DNA of 64,000 bases from Nitrospirota bacterium (GCA_020052615.1 JAGVOT010000017.1:1-64000); one strand, 5' to 3'. Positions 18,979 through 27,561 are shown, counted from the first letter of the stretch. Notes: generated by a model from the sequence alone, not told the origin. Made by a program: numbers and translations.

Positions 18979-20805
18979 ATGTGCGGCATTGTCGGGTATG
19001 TAGGACGGCCTGAATCGCTGCAGCTGCTGGTCGACGGTCTTGCGCGTCTGGCATATCGGGGATACGACTCGGCAGGCGTCGCGTTCCAGAACGGTCATGG
19101 CCTGGAGGTCTATAAGACGCCGGGCAAGATCAACGACCTGCAGAAGATCCTGCCCGCTCCCGCCCCTTCCATAACGATAGGGATCGGCCACACCCGCTGG
19201 GCCACGCACGGGGCGCCGTCAACGGTCAACGCCCATCCCCATAGGGCCGGTGCCGTGACGGTGGTGCACAACGGCATCATCGAGAACCATCATGCCCTGC
19301 GGGAGACGCTCGCAGAGAACGGGGCCTCGTTCTCTTCCCAAACCGACACGGAGGTCATCCCGCACCTCATAACCCGCTACCTCCGGCAGGGTCTGCCCAT
19401 CGTCGAGGCGATCCAGAGGGCCGTCGCAGAGCTGCGCGGCTCCTATGCCCTCGCCATTCTCCACGAAGGAACGCCGGACAGGATCTTTGCCGTACGGAAC
19501 GGCAGCCCGCTCGTGCTCGGCATCGGCGACCGCGGTCATTATATCGCTTCCGATGTCCCCGCCCTCCTGCCGCACACCCGGAAGGTCGTGTTCCTCGATG
19601 ACGGACATCTGGCGGTCCTCCACGGGGACGGCATCGAACTGAAGTCCCTGGAACCTCTCGCGGACCTGCCGCTCAGCGGGCGGGTCGTGTCCGTCGACTG
19701 GTCTCCCTCCCTGGCCGAGAAACAGGGCTACGATCACTTCATGCTCAAGGAGATCCACGAGCAGCCCCAGGGAGTGGCCAACACCCTCCGTGAATGGATC
19801 GACGATACCGACCGTCTGGTGGAGGATCTCGGGATCGCGGCCCGTGTCCGGGACCTTCGGCGGCTGCACATTGCGGCCTGCGGGACATCGTATCATGCCG
19901 GCCTGGTGGGCCGCTATCTCATCGAGAAGTTCGTCCGCATTCCCGTCGCCGTGGACATCGCGTCGGAGTTCCGGTACATGAGCCCCGTCCTGCCCAAGGG
20001 CACCGCGTTCATCACCATCACCCAATCCGGGGAGACGGCCGACACCCTTGCCGCGCAGCGCGAGGCAAAGGCGCGGGGGGCGGCAACGTTCACGGTCTGC
20101 AATGTTGTCGGGAGCACGTCGTCCCGCGAGGCCGATTCGGTCCTCTATACCCGCGCAGGCCCGGAGATCGGCGTGGCCTCCACGAAGGCCTTCACCGCCC
20201 AGCTCGCCGCCCTGTCGCTGCTCGGGATCGCCCTCGGCGTAAAAAAGGGAAAGCTCAGCGAGATCGAGTTCCTCACGCTCAAGCTGTTCCTGCTTGAGCT
20301 GCCCAGGATCATGGAGCAGGCGCTTCAGACCGACAGCGCCGTACGCGCGGTGGCGGCCACGCTGGTGGACGCAAAGACCATCCTCTACCTCGGCAGGGGC
20401 ATCAATTATCCCGTGGCCCTCGAGGGGGCGCTGAAGATGAAGGAGCTGTCGTACATCCATGCCGAGGGATATCCGGCGGGAGAGATGAAGCACGGCCCCA
20501 TCGCCCTTATCGAGGAAGGCGTCCCCGTCGTGTTCCTTGCCACGGTGGACGGCCTGCATACCAAGGTGCTGTCGAACATCGAGGAGGTCAAGGCGCGGGG
20601 CGGACGCGTTATCGCGGTCACCGACGCCCCTGCGGCGTTCAGGGACCGGGCGGATGAGCTCATTGTCGTGCCGTCGACCCATCCGGCCCTGGTGCCCTTT
20701 GCGACCGTCATCCCGCTCCAGCTCCTTGCGTACCACGTAGCGGTGATGAAGGGCTGCGATGTGGACCAGCCGAGGAATCTCGCGAAGAGCGTCACGGTGG
20801 AGTGA
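18979..20805 (+). CDS. glmS: Glutamine--fructose-6-phosphate aminotransferase (isomerizing)
   Basis: 608 residues, normal family length. It makes glucosamine-6-phosphate from fructose-6-phosphate and glutamine, the first step to UDP-GlcNAc for peptidoglycan, LPS and possibly the exopolysaccharide nearby. The start MCGIVGYVG places the catalytic Cys2 correctly. GATase_2 covers about 2-220 (GHTRWATHG, HNGIIENH), and two SIS domains cover about 285-600 (AACGTSYHAG, TQSGETADT, GRGINYPVALEGALK). The conserved tail DQPRNLAKSVTVE is intact. AAGGAAGG precedes the ATG. No glmS ribozyme is apparent. Confidence 0.97.
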   Translation: MCGIVGYVGRPESLQLLVDGLARLAYRGYDSAGVAFQNGHGLEVYKTPGKINDLQKILPAPAPSITIGIGHTRWATHGAPSTVNAHPHRAGAVTVVHNGIIENHHALRETLAENGASFSSQTDTEVIPHLITRYLRQGLPIVEAIQRAVAELRGSYALAILHEGTPDRIFAVRNGSPLVLGIGDRGHYIASDVPALLPHTRKVVFLDDGHLAVLHGDGIELKSLEPLADLPLSGRVVSVDWSPSLAEKQGYDHFMLKEIHEQPQGVANTLREWIDDTDRLVEDLGIAARVRDLRRLHIAACGTSYHAGLVGRYLIEKFVRIPVAVDIASEFRYMSPVLPKGTAFITITQSGETADTLAAQREAKARGAATFTVCNVVGSTSSREADSVLYTRAGPEIGVASTKAFTAQLAALSLLGIALGVKKGKLSEIEFLTLKLFLLELPRIMEQALQTDSAVRAVAATLVDAKTILYLGRGINYPVALEGALKMKELSYIHAEGYPAGEMKHGPIALIEEGVPVVFLATVDGLHTKVLSNIEEVKARGGRVIAVTDAPAAFRDRADELIVVPSTHPALVPFATVIPLQLLAYHVAVMKGCDVDQPRNLAKSVTVE

Positions 20806-20825
20806 GTTTGAGGAAAGGAGGTCGT

Positions 20826-20990
20826 ATGTGGTTCAAGCGCTGTCCCCAGTGCGGCAACTATGCGGAAAAGAGCGACCCCCAGGAATGCGCGAAATGCACC
20901 TGCGGGTGGGTGGAATACGTCGCAGCATCGTTCTATTGCGAAATTGCCAATAGATACTGCACGTTCCTCGGGATGGAGCCCGGCAAGTGA
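20826..20990 (+). CDS. Small zinc-ribbon protein, unknown function
   Basis: 54 residues with a near-perfect Shine-Dalgarno (AAAGGAGG) 4 nt before the ATG, 20 bp after glmS. Two CxxC-like pairs are visible (CPQCGN and CAKCTCGW) with a further C at YCEIANRYC, so it probably binds zinc. It is likely cotranscribed with glmS. I do not recognise a named family. Confidence 0.7.
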   Translation: MWFKRCPQCGNYAEKSDPQECAKCTCGWVEYVAASFYCEIANRYCTFLGMEPGK

Positions 20991-21204
20991 TGGCTCGGCC
21001 GCACGCGCAACAGACACAGAATGCCCTGCCGTTCGACGGACGACTGCAGTAGGGTCCGCGACCTGCTTCCCTCCTGCAGCCGACTATGCCACTCCGCGCC
21101 CAGTTCCCTTCATATTAATATGCATCTTCGCGCAATAGATCATCGCAGCCTGTAGAGAGCAAGATATCCGAGAAAAAAGTACGAAGCGGCGTTCCTGTCA
21201 CGAT
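20991..21204. other. Intergenic stretch, no gene seen
   Basis: About 215 bp downstream of the zinc-ribbon gene. I see no coding frame, RNA gene or strong terminator. It abuts the 3' end of the group II intron remnant on the opposite strand. Confidence 0.4.
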
Positions 21205-21290
21205 GGAAATCAGGTAGGAAGCGGGGTCGCCCCCGCCGTCCTCCCACACCACCGTACGTACGGTTCCGTATACGGCGGTTCATGATAGGC
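21205..21290 (-). mobile_element. Group II intron 3' end remnant (domains V and VI)
   Basis: On the minus strand, 21281 to 21247 reads as a domain V hairpin. The 5' arm CCGCCGTATACGG pairs with CCGTACGTACGGTGG around a 2-nt bulge, as required for the catalytic core of class C-like introns (CGC triad form). It is followed by a domain VI-like GC hairpin at about 21244-21212 (GGCGGGG / CCCCGC). No reverse transcriptase gene lies upstream, so this is an ORF-less or truncated copy. How far the intron extends to the right (up to about 21500) cannot be decided by eye. Confidence 0.65.
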
Positions 21291-21548
21291 TAATCAAGTC
21301 TGAGCAGTGCGACCTGCGGATTGGCGTTCTCCTCTGCCGCCGCAAACGTTTGACGCTCCCTCTCCGTACTTTTGCAGGTTCCGCCTGCTACCCTCCGGGA
21401 AGTCCTTCGACATCTCAGCCGTCCTGCGTCTTTTCGAAAGACATCCGACTTTTCGCTCTGGCTCATCTTCATAGTCACGTTGACAGAAGCGCCACAAGCT
21501 ATAAGCGTTATGCCTGGAATGATCCCTGCCGCAATCTCATAATGTCCT

Positions 21549-22343
21549 TCATCTTTGGTTCTCCTTCCCGGGAACAGCCTTAATCGCCAAAAGTATGAAG
21601 AAAGTGAGCGCCAGACCGGCCACAATGACCGGCGCGGTCGGAGCGTCCAACTTGTAGGAAAGTGCGATTCCCGCAATGGTGCTCAGGACTCCTACGCTCC
21701 AACCAATGATCAGGATCATGAAAGGCTTCATGGAATAAAGGCGACCGATGAGCGCGGGGATGACCAGAAACGAAAAGACCTGGAGAATCCCGGCAAGTTT
21801 GACCGATTTAACCAGAACTACGGCAAAGCTGGCGAAGAACAGAAATTCAAGAAACGCGGTCCCCTTTCCCTCGTAGGAAAGGGCGAGAAACTGCCACCGC
21901 AGAATGAAATGCAGCAACCCGACAGCGCCATATACGAGAAATGTTGAGAATACCTCGTGTGGTGTGACCCAGATGATGTTGCCGTTCAGGATCGTCTTGA
22001 ATTCCTCCAACCCGTGAGGCGAACGGTCGAGGATCAAGATCGCGGCGGATACGGAGAATATGTACAGAACACCGATAAACGCCTCGATATTGACGATCCG
22101 CGCTACCTTCTTTGACAACGACAGGATAAAAGCCCCCAGCAATGCAAATGCGAGCGCAAGGATCGTACCGTGCTCTTCTCCCAGGAGAAACGCCAATGCA
22201 ATGCCGACGCCGATGAACTGGGCCAGCGCGAGATCGACGAATATGATGCCTCGCTGCAGAATGTGTATGCCGAAATAGGCATGGATCACGATTAAAAGCA
22301 GGCATGCCAAAAAAGGGTAGACGAGAAAGTTAAGGGCTTCCAT
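21549..22343 (-). CDS. Zinc/manganese ABC transporter permease (ABC-3 family)
   Basis: 264 residues and eight or so hydrophobic helices, starting MEALNFLVYPFLACLLLIVIH. The ABC-3 signatures are visible: IFVDLALAQFIGVGIAL near residues 35-50 and LVIPALIGRLYSMKPFMILI near 190-210. It forms the inner-membrane channel for a metal captured by the ZnuA-like protein encoded upstream. GGAG lies 6 nt before the start at 22343. Its stop TGA overlaps an ATG (ATGA) that has AAGGAG upstream, so a third coupled cistron once began here; that frame stops after 14 codons. Confidence 0.88.
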   Translation of the reverse strand: MEALNFLVYPFLACLLLIVIHAYFGIHILQRGIIFVDLALAQFIGVGIALAFLLGEEHGTILALAFALLGAFILSLSKKVARIVNIEAFIGVLYIFSVSAAILILDRSPHGLEEFKTILNGNIIWVTPHEVFSTFLVYGAVGLLHFILRWQFLALSYEGKGTAFLEFLFFASFAVVLVKSVKLAGILQVFSFLVIPALIGRLYSMKPFMILIIGWSVGVLSTIAGIALSYKLDAPTAPVIVAGLALTFFILLAIKAVPGKENQR

Positions 22344-22395
22344 GGTTTCTCCGTTGTCACAAGTTAAACTGCCCCGTTTTGCCGGAACGGGCAAA

Positions 22396-22481
22396 CCCCG
22401 TTAGAGAAGATGAAATCAGTTTGCATTTGCAATACGATGTTCGAGATGCAGCGCGCTATTCTTTGCCGTTCTCTAACGGGG
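22396..22481. repeat. 13-bp perfect inverted repeat between znuA-like and znuB-like genes
   Basis: CCCCGTTAGAGAA at 22396-22408 is repeated inverted at 22469-22481, with 60 nt between the arms. A further imperfect hairpin (GCCCCGTT / AACGGGC) lies just beside it at about 22374-22392. It could be a small mobile element or an intra-operon RNA structure that tunes permease expression relative to the binding protein. Confidence 0.6.
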
Positions 22482-22493
22482 CAAGCTGTTATC

Positions 22494-23375
22494 TTACTTC
22501 AACGACGTAATGACCTTGTTCCAAAAAGAAATCAAGTCGTCAGTCCCGGACATCGACCCGACGTCATGAGGAAGCGCAATTATCTTCACGCCGGTCTTTG
22601 CTGAAAGAGACTCCGCCTCTTTCATTCCGTAAGCGGGCGTCACAAGAATGGCGTCCGGCTTTTCCTTCTTCATGGTCTCTATCAGGCCTTCGATATGCCC
22701 CGCTGACGGCGGTATGCCGGGTTTCGGCTCGATGTAGCCGATGATCCTGAATCCGTATTCTGCGGACAGATATTCAAAATACTTGTGATAGGCAATGAAC
22801 TTCTTCCCCTGGAGCGGTACCGCGCGCCACTGCTTTTCCTTCTCATGCAGCCGTTCGGCAAAGGCCTTGTAATTAGCCTCGTAATAACCGGCATTGCCCC
22901 TGTCCGCGTCAGCAAGGAGCCTGGTTATTCCCTCCGCGACGCGCAGAACTCTTGAGGTCGAGAAGTGGTAATGAGGATTACCGAGCGGGTGCACGTCACC
23001 CATGCTTCTATCCACTGTCGTTGGCTTGTCCAGCGCGGCAATGAACTGCGAACAGTCGAAATTGCCCGGCCGGCCGGGTATGAGCTTCGGATTCTTCGAG
23101 GATTCTATGATAAGCGGCAGATAGCCGATCTCCAGGTCAAGGCCGTCATACATGATGATGTCGGCCTTCCGCGCGGCCAGGATCATGCTTGGTTTTGCTT
23201 CGATCGCGTGCGCGTCCTGGCCCGGCTTTATCAGCACGGTTACATTGATCTTGTCCTTTCCGATCTCTTTAGCCGCGCTCCCGATCCAGGGCAGCGTGGC
23301 GACAATGTTTATTCCCGCAAAGGCCGGAGCCGCGTACAGCATCAATAGTGAGATCAATACGAATAGTCTTCGCAT
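22494..23375 (-). CDS. Metal ABC transporter substrate-binding protein (ZnuA/TroA family)
   Basis: 293 residues with a signal peptide (MRRLFVLISLLMLYAAPAFA). The metal-binding residues of the cluster 9 family are all placed as expected: His in GQDAHAIEAKPS, the short His-rich loop in DVHPLGNPHYHF, His in AYHKYFEYL, and Asp in LPHDVGS. The short loop and the context favour Zn or Mn. It captures metal in the periplasm for the permease encoded 150 bp downstream. AGGAGG precedes the ATG, and the gene begins 9 bp after the porin gene. Confidence 0.92.
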   Translation of the reverse strand: MRRLFVLISLLMLYAAPAFAGINIVATLPWIGSAAKEIGKDKINVTVLIKPGQDAHAIEAKPSMILAARKADIIMYDGLDLEIGYLPLIIESSKNPKLIPGRPGNFDCSQFIAALDKPTTVDRSMGDVHPLGNPHYHFSTSRVLRVAEGITRLLADADRGNAGYYEANYKAFAERLHEKEKQWRAVPLQGKKFIAYHKYFEYLSAEYGFRIIGYIEPKPGIPPSAGHIEGLIETMKKEKPDAILVTPAYGMKEAESLSAKTGVKIIALPHDVGSMSGTDDLISFWNKVITSLK

Positions 23376-23384
23376 GGCAGCCTC

Positions 23385-24731
23385 CTAAAATGCATGGGCC
23401 GCATGGGCGCCGATGCTGAATTCGAACTGCAGGATCACCTCGTTGTTCGTTCGTCGTGTCGTCATATCTGTGCGGTCATGGTTGTATTGGAGCCTCATTT
23501 GGGAAAATTCGCTCGGGTTGTACTCCAGGCTTACGGTCTCGCGATGAGGTTTTCCGCCGGTTCCCTGCTGAACACCACCCTGCTCAAAGGTGTCGTACAG
23601 GAGGGCAAGCACATCGTACCTGACCCCGATGCCCCAGCGGTTCTTCCGGTATATCGCCTGTACATAGAACCCATCCTGTTTGCGCAGCAGGGAATCAGCC
23701 GCAGCGGTCGCGAGATCGGTCGAATCACCCCGCTGTACGAGGACCAGGTATTCACTCTGGATCGTCAGTGCTTCCCTGCTCGCCGGTTTCCATTTCCAGA
23801 CCGCTTCCAGGCCGTAGAGGGCGCTCTTGCCCACAACCTCAGCGTCCGGAATGACGCTCTGCGTCTTGGTCTTTCCGAACACCGCTGACGGCCCGAAATA
23901 GAACGTGGAGTAGTCGCTCGTATCGACTGAACTTTTCACAAAAAGCGTGTATGCGTGCGGCCCCTCCTTGGCATCCGGTCCGAACAGGAGGGGGTTCTCG
24001 CCCTGCAGCACTTCCGCGCCGATCTGGGTATAGAATGACATCGCGGGAAGCCAGGTGAGTTGAACGCCTTTCTCGCCTCCCATGCCCTCTCCGCCGAGGA
24101 ATGCACGGTGGGGAAGAGCGATGTCCCAGAAATCCCAGGCATGGGGGTGCTGTGCGTTAAGCCTGCTGAAATTGCTCTTGAACTTGCCGCCCTTGCCCTG
24201 GAACCCTTCCGGAAGAGCCGTGGTCACGACATAGGCCTCTTCCAGTTCCGCACCTTCCTCGGTGAATGGGATATTGGTATAGAAGTTGAAATAGGGATCC
24301 ACCGGGGCAAAAATGAAAACTTCGGCTGCCCGGAGGTTAAACCCTTTCTGCTGCTCAAGCCCCTCGGTAGTGAAACCCGCGATGCCCTGGTTCGCAAGTT
24401 CGTCATTTTTTAGATTCGAGCCGTATTCGAACATATCGAGGACTACGGAAATGTTGGGATTCGTGAGTGCGCTGCCGCCGAACAGACCGCTCGCTTTCGT
24501 CGTCTGAGGACCGGGCGCAGGCAATTGAGTAGAGCCCTGGCCCTTTTGCCGCTCCAAATCGGCCTTGAGATCGTTGATGGTTGCCTGCTGCTGCTCTATT
24601 GTCTGCTCCTGCTTCTTGACAGAGTCATCAAGCCTGTTCAGCCGGTCATCCACATCGGCGGCAAAGGACGTCGCCGAGGATAGCATGAGAACGAGTATGA
24701 ACATGCCGGATAAAGAAATGATCGATTTCAT
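23385..24731 (-). CDS. Outer-membrane porin-like protein of the metal-uptake operon
   Basis: 448 residues. A signal peptide ends at SFAA, a short coiled coil follows (DRLNRLDDSVKKQEQTIEQQ, about 25-60), and then a beta-barrel-like chain ends in aromatic AHAF. The N-terminal coil plus barrel resembles trimeric porins of the OprO/OprP or zinc-regulated type. Its place directly before the binding protein suggests metal diffusion across the outer membrane. GGAGGAG precedes the start. The exact family is not certain. Confidence 0.75.
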   Translation of the reverse strand: MKSIISLSGMFILVLMLSSATSFAADVDDRLNRLDDSVKKQEQTIEQQQATINDLKADLERQKGQGSTQLPAPGPQTTKASGLFGGSALTNPNISVVLDMFEYGSNLKNDELANQGIAGFTTEGLEQQKGFNLRAAEVFIFAPVDPYFNFYTNIPFTEEGAELEEAYVVTTALPEGFQGKGGKFKSNFSRLNAQHPHAWDFWDIALPHRAFLGGEGMGGEKGVQLTWLPAMSFYTQIGAEVLQGENPLLFGPDAKEGPHAYTLFVKSSVDTSDYSTFYFGPSAVFGKTKTQSVIPDAEVVGKSALYGLEAVWKWKPASREALTIQSEYLVLVQRGDSTDLATAAADSLLRKQDGFYVQAIYRKNRWGIGVRYDVLALLYDTFEQGGVQQGTGGKPHRETVSLEYNPSEFSQMRLQYNHDRTDMTTRRTNNEVILQFEFSIGAHAAHAF

Positions 24732-24862
24732 GTCTCCTCCGCTGATGGAAAATTTGATGTCGAAAATAGACCGAACACGCGCGTCATGAACAGCGGAGCG
24801 ATGACCGCATTCATGATCGGCGTGGTTCTTGCGTTTTGTGACGTGGGGTATGACGGGATTGC

Positions 24863-25132
24863 TTATGCCGGGGGAGCGCGATTCTTGAGGAGAGAAACGA
24901 CTATTTGCTCAATGAGGTCTGGTGCTGGGGAAGCGACGGTTGTTTCGGTGATAAACGGATTAGCATCAAAGGCAACCATAGACTGGCTGGTTGCCTGCTG
25001 ATGATGACTTACAAGGCAGATGAGGCAGTTGTGGTCGTCGGCGGTGTTGTTATGGTAATGAACCACCGCAACGACCGTGGAGACCAGAACGAGAAGGATG
25101 AGATATGCTGTAAAACGTTTATGCCAACCCAT
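24863..25132 (-). CDS. Small His/Cys membrane-anchored protein of the metal operon
   Basis: 89 residues. The start at 25132 has GAGAGG 7 nt upstream. An N-terminal membrane helix (YLILLVLVSTVVAVVHY) is followed by a short periplasmic segment with HYHNN, DDHNCLICLVSHHQ and a C-terminal amphipathic part. The His and CxxC residues suggest metal binding. It is the first gene of the operon, right after a strong promoter. Small CLIC-motif proteins of this kind accompany metal-responsive operons, but I cannot name the family securely. Confidence 0.65.
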   Translation of the reverse strand: MGWHKRFTAYLILLVLVSTVVAVVHYHNNTADDHNCLICLVSHHQQATSQSMVAFDANPFITETTVASPAPDLIEQIVVSLLKNRAPPA

Positions 25133-25157
25133 TTGTACGCCTCTCACTTACGAGAGC

Positions 25158-25186
25158 ACATTAATCTTTACAGATGGGATTGTCAA
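25158..25186 (-). promoter_or_regulatory. Sigma-70-type promoter of the metal-uptake operon
   Basis: On the minus strand TTGACA (25186-25181), a 17-bp spacer and TAATGT (25163-25158). Transcription would start near 25151, about 20 nt before the small membrane protein gene. An inverted repeat CTCTC-N6-GAGAG (25156-25141) spans the start and includes part of the ribosome site, so it could be an operator or RNA hairpin. No classical Zur palindrome is seen. Confidence 0.7.
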
Positions 25187-25202
25187 GGAGAGGTTTTTCA
25201 CT

Positions 25203-25227
25203 AAAAAAGCCCCGGAAGGCTCCGGGG
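25203..25227 (-). terminator. Rho-independent terminator
   Basis: On the minus strand CCCCGGA-GCCT-TCCGGGG followed by six T. It ends transcription coming from the restriction-gene fragment and insulates the metal operon promoter at 25158-25186 just beyond it. Confidence 0.8.
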
Positions 25228-25435
25228 ATGCAACGCCGCAGCGCGTTTCAATCCTCGTCCGACAGAAGGATCGTGAAGCCCTCTTACTCCGAGCAGCGGG
25301 GCCAGAGTATGACAGTGGAGGCCCAGCGCGGATCGGACCATCTGGCCATTCGTATATACTATGCGTACTTCTTCCTAGGTATTTTGCGAATCGCTGGTAA
25401 TAGGCTTGTATGCTTATGTATTCCTGGCCTGAGCT

Positions 25436-26491
25436 CTAAAATATTTCGTTGGCTTTCGTTACCACCTTATACGGCACTCCAAGCGCTCCGACGAAATGCC
25501 TCTCTCCGCATTTGATCTTCCGGGCTTCATCGAGATGAAGTTTGCTCATATCCGTCGTGCTCTTCGTTTCCCGGACAAGATAAAGCATCTCTTCGCCGGT
25601 CGGGTCGCCGTGCGAGTCTCGGGGTTCCATGACTATCGCCCAATCGGGATTGTACTCTCCTACCGGAGTCGGGACCGTGAACCAGCTGGGCAGCTTGAGG
25701 TATAGTTTCACATCGTCGCGATGTTCAAGGTCGTTCACGAAATCGCGCTCAACGTCGGAGTCATAGATAACGTGGTCATAGACTGAGTGCTCGGTAGGTA
25801 CAAGATAATCCGCCCAGCTCGGAATATCTTCAAACTGCGTCATCTCGAACCATTCATTGACCTTCTCGTATTGGATGCCATTTACAAGCTGGTCAAGGAT
25901 CTTTTCTTTGATGATCCGCACGGCCACACTTGCAAACTCGTGCGGGTTTTCGACGGCTGCTTTCTTGTTGCTGAACCGCTTGTAGACTTCAAGCAACGTC
26001 CCCCGCGTGAGCCGAACCGGCGGGGTCGTGTGCTCCATCAGATTCGCCATGATCTCAAGAAGATTCGGGAGCGGGTGTCTCTTGTCCAGGTACAGTACAG
26101 GTCTGTCAGCGCTCACCTGTATAGCGTCGAACGTGTCCTCGGTATTGACCGATAATTGAGCCTTGGTCACGGTCACACGTGGGGGCCTGATCTCGGACTT
26201 GTCCAGTTCCGGCATGACATCGGATAAGAGTTTTTCAGTATCGATCTTGACTGCATACCGGGTTTTGTGCTTAATCCGCGCCCATAGCTCCTTGAATTCC
26301 GGCTTGAGCGTGAATTCCTTGCGGAGTTTCACCGTCACGCGGTCACGCGCATTTGCGGGTTTCGGCGGCAGGCCTTCTTTTCCATATTCCAGTTCGATTT
26401 CAGATTGAAGGCCCTCGCAATATTTCTGATAGCTCTCATTCGCTACCACGGTCAGCACATTAACCTTTTCATCCCTGATCCGGTCTGTCCA
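25436..26491 (-). pseudogene. Type III restriction enzyme Res subunit, 5'-truncated fragment
   Basis: The frame carries the C-terminal third of a type III Res protein. It begins at TDRIRDEKVNVLTVVANESY (typical helicase-end sequence) and continues through the C-terminal nuclease domain with a PD-(D/E)xK-like core (YNPDWAIVM ... YLVRETKST). Upstream in frame is a TAG at 26494-26492, and no start codon or helicase motifs remain; a full Res protein is roughly 900-1000 residues. An internal GTG at 26458 could initiate but without a clear site. No modification (mod) gene is present. It is a decayed remnant, likely from horizontal transfer. Confidence 0.85.
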
Positions 26492-26644
26492 CTATACGGG
26501 TCGGACCGATCTAAGCTGCTGATATTCAAATGGTATCGTTCCAAAAATAGAGATTTTGCAGCATTAAACCGTCATTTTCATGCCCCAAAATGGTCATTCT
26601 CTGGTCTTATCCTAATCATCCGGGCTTGGAATTTTCAGTTCGCC

Positions 26645-26977
26645 TTATGCAGCTTTTCGTACCTTTGACGATCTGGTCGATCGCGTCTTTGGTTCGATAG
26701 ACAGCTTCAGCCCCATGGAGTGCAGCAGAGTGAAGATGCTCTTGATCTCGGGATTGCCCTTTTCAGAAAGCATCCGGTACAGGCTCTCCCGGTTCAGTTT
26801 GGCTTTCGCGGACACAGCTGCCATGCCTCCATGCGCTTCCGCCACATTCCTCAGGGCGAGCAGGAACAGTGTCCGGTCGCCATCTTCCATCGCTGCGTTG
26901 AGATAGGCGGCAGCTTCGCGGGGGTCCTTCAGAGCCTCGACGAGGTCTTCCTGATAGGTTGACGTTCTCTTAGCCAT
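26645..26977 (-). CDS. Antitoxin, HigA-like DNA-binding protein (HI1420 family)
   Basis: 110 residues. The start at 26977 has AGGAGA 6 nt upstream. The helix-turn-helix core reads GGMAAVSAKAKLNRESLYRML, typical of the putative addiction-module antidote family. A basic tail follows (RSTRSSKVRKAA). It overlaps the toxin gene by 8 bp (ATGGCTAA), giving the toxin-first order usual for HigBA. It would neutralise the toxin and repress the operon. Confidence 0.9.
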   Translation of the reverse strand: MAKRTSTYQEDLVEALKDPREAAAYLNAAMEDGDRTLFLLALRNVAEAHGGMAAVSAKAKLNRESLYRMLSEKGNPEIKSIFTLLHSMGLKLSIEPKTRSTRSSKVRKAA

Positions 26978-27311
26978 TGCTCTTTCTCCTTTTGTGGTTT
27001 TCCCAATACGTTCGGGCCAGGGTGACATCCTTTTTCTGTGACGATTTGTCGCCCCCCAGCAGAAGCAGAACCACGGTCTTTTTGTCCAATCCGTAATACA
27101 CTCGGTACCCCGGACCGTGATCGATCTTCAGTTCGTAAACGCCGTCACCAACTGAACGATTCCTGCCCAGATTTCCGAGACGGACCCGGTCAAGCCGGAT
27201 GCGGACCTTCTGCCGCGCCACGATATCCGTGAGGCCATCGAGCCATTCTTTGAACGGCTTACCACCCGCCTCGGTCAGATAATAGGATATCGTGTAGGGA
27301 AAGGCTTCCAC
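26970..27311 (-). CDS. Toxin, HigB/RelE-superfamily (HI1419-type)
   Basis: 113 residues from GTG 27311. The sequence FKEWLDGLTDIVARQKVRIRLDRVRLGNLG ... (shown in part) and VYELKIDHGPGYRVYYG, LLLLGGDKSSQKKDV are diagnostic of RelE/ParE-like addiction toxins, which cleave mRNA at the ribosome. No purine-rich site precedes the GTG or the in-frame TTG at 27320. The likely transcription start falls close to these codons, so the mRNA may be leaderless. Confidence 0.88.
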   Translation of the reverse strand: MEAFPYTISYYLTEAGGKPFKEWLDGLTDIVARQKVRIRLDRVRLGNLGRNRSVGDGVYELKIDHGPGYRVYYGLDKKTVVLLLLGGDKSSQKKDVTLARTYWENHKRRKSNG

Positions 27312-27319
27312 AGGAGACA

Positions 27320-27339
27320 ATGTAGCATATAAGCTACAT
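27320..27339. promoter_or_regulatory. Palindromic operator of the toxin-antitoxin operon
   Basis: ATGTAGC-N6-GCTACAT, a perfect 7-bp inverted repeat just ahead of the toxin start. The central spacer supplies a TTATAT -10-like element on the minus strand. This is the expected place for autorepression by the antitoxin. Confidence 0.7.
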
Positions 27340-27445
27340 GAATGCAAGCCTTCTTTGTTCGCCGTGACGAGGCGATGGCCCGGAACGGGCCGGGGATAAA
27401 TGACAGACGCGGAGACAGGGAGACAAGGGGAATACACCATATTAC

Positions 27446-27475
27446 AAAAAAAGGAGCTGCGAATCGCAGCTCCTT
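27446..27475 (-). terminator. Rho-independent terminator after the tRNA pair
   Basis: On the minus strand GGAGCTGCGA / TCGCAGCTCC form a 10-bp stem with a minimal loop, followed by seven T. It lies 9 nt beyond the tRNA-Glu CCA end. Confidence 0.85.
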
Positions 27476-27483
27476 TGACTTGA

Positions 27484-27561
27484 TGGTGTCCCCAGGGGGA
27501 TTTGAACCCCCGTTATCGCCGTGAAAGGGCGGTGTCCTGGGCCAGACTAGACGATGGGGAC
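27484..27561 (-). tRNA. tRNA-Glu (anticodon TTC)
   Basis: A full cloverleaf reads on the minus strand: acceptor GTCCCCA pairs with TGGGGAC, the anticodon loop is CTTTCAC (anticodon TTC), and the T-loop is GGTTCAAATCC. The discriminator is A and the CCA is encoded. It is 78 nt with CCA. Confidence 0.95.

Noticed and set aside
21290-21676. A 128-codon minus-strand frame beside the intron remnant
   Set aside because: It overlaps the permease gene in another frame and its remainder has no family resemblance; the stretch is more likely intron or relic sequence.
25245-25254. GTTTCAATCC, a string typical of some CRISPR repeat starts
   Set aside because: It occurs once with no repeated unit or regular spacing nearby; no array and no cas genes are present.
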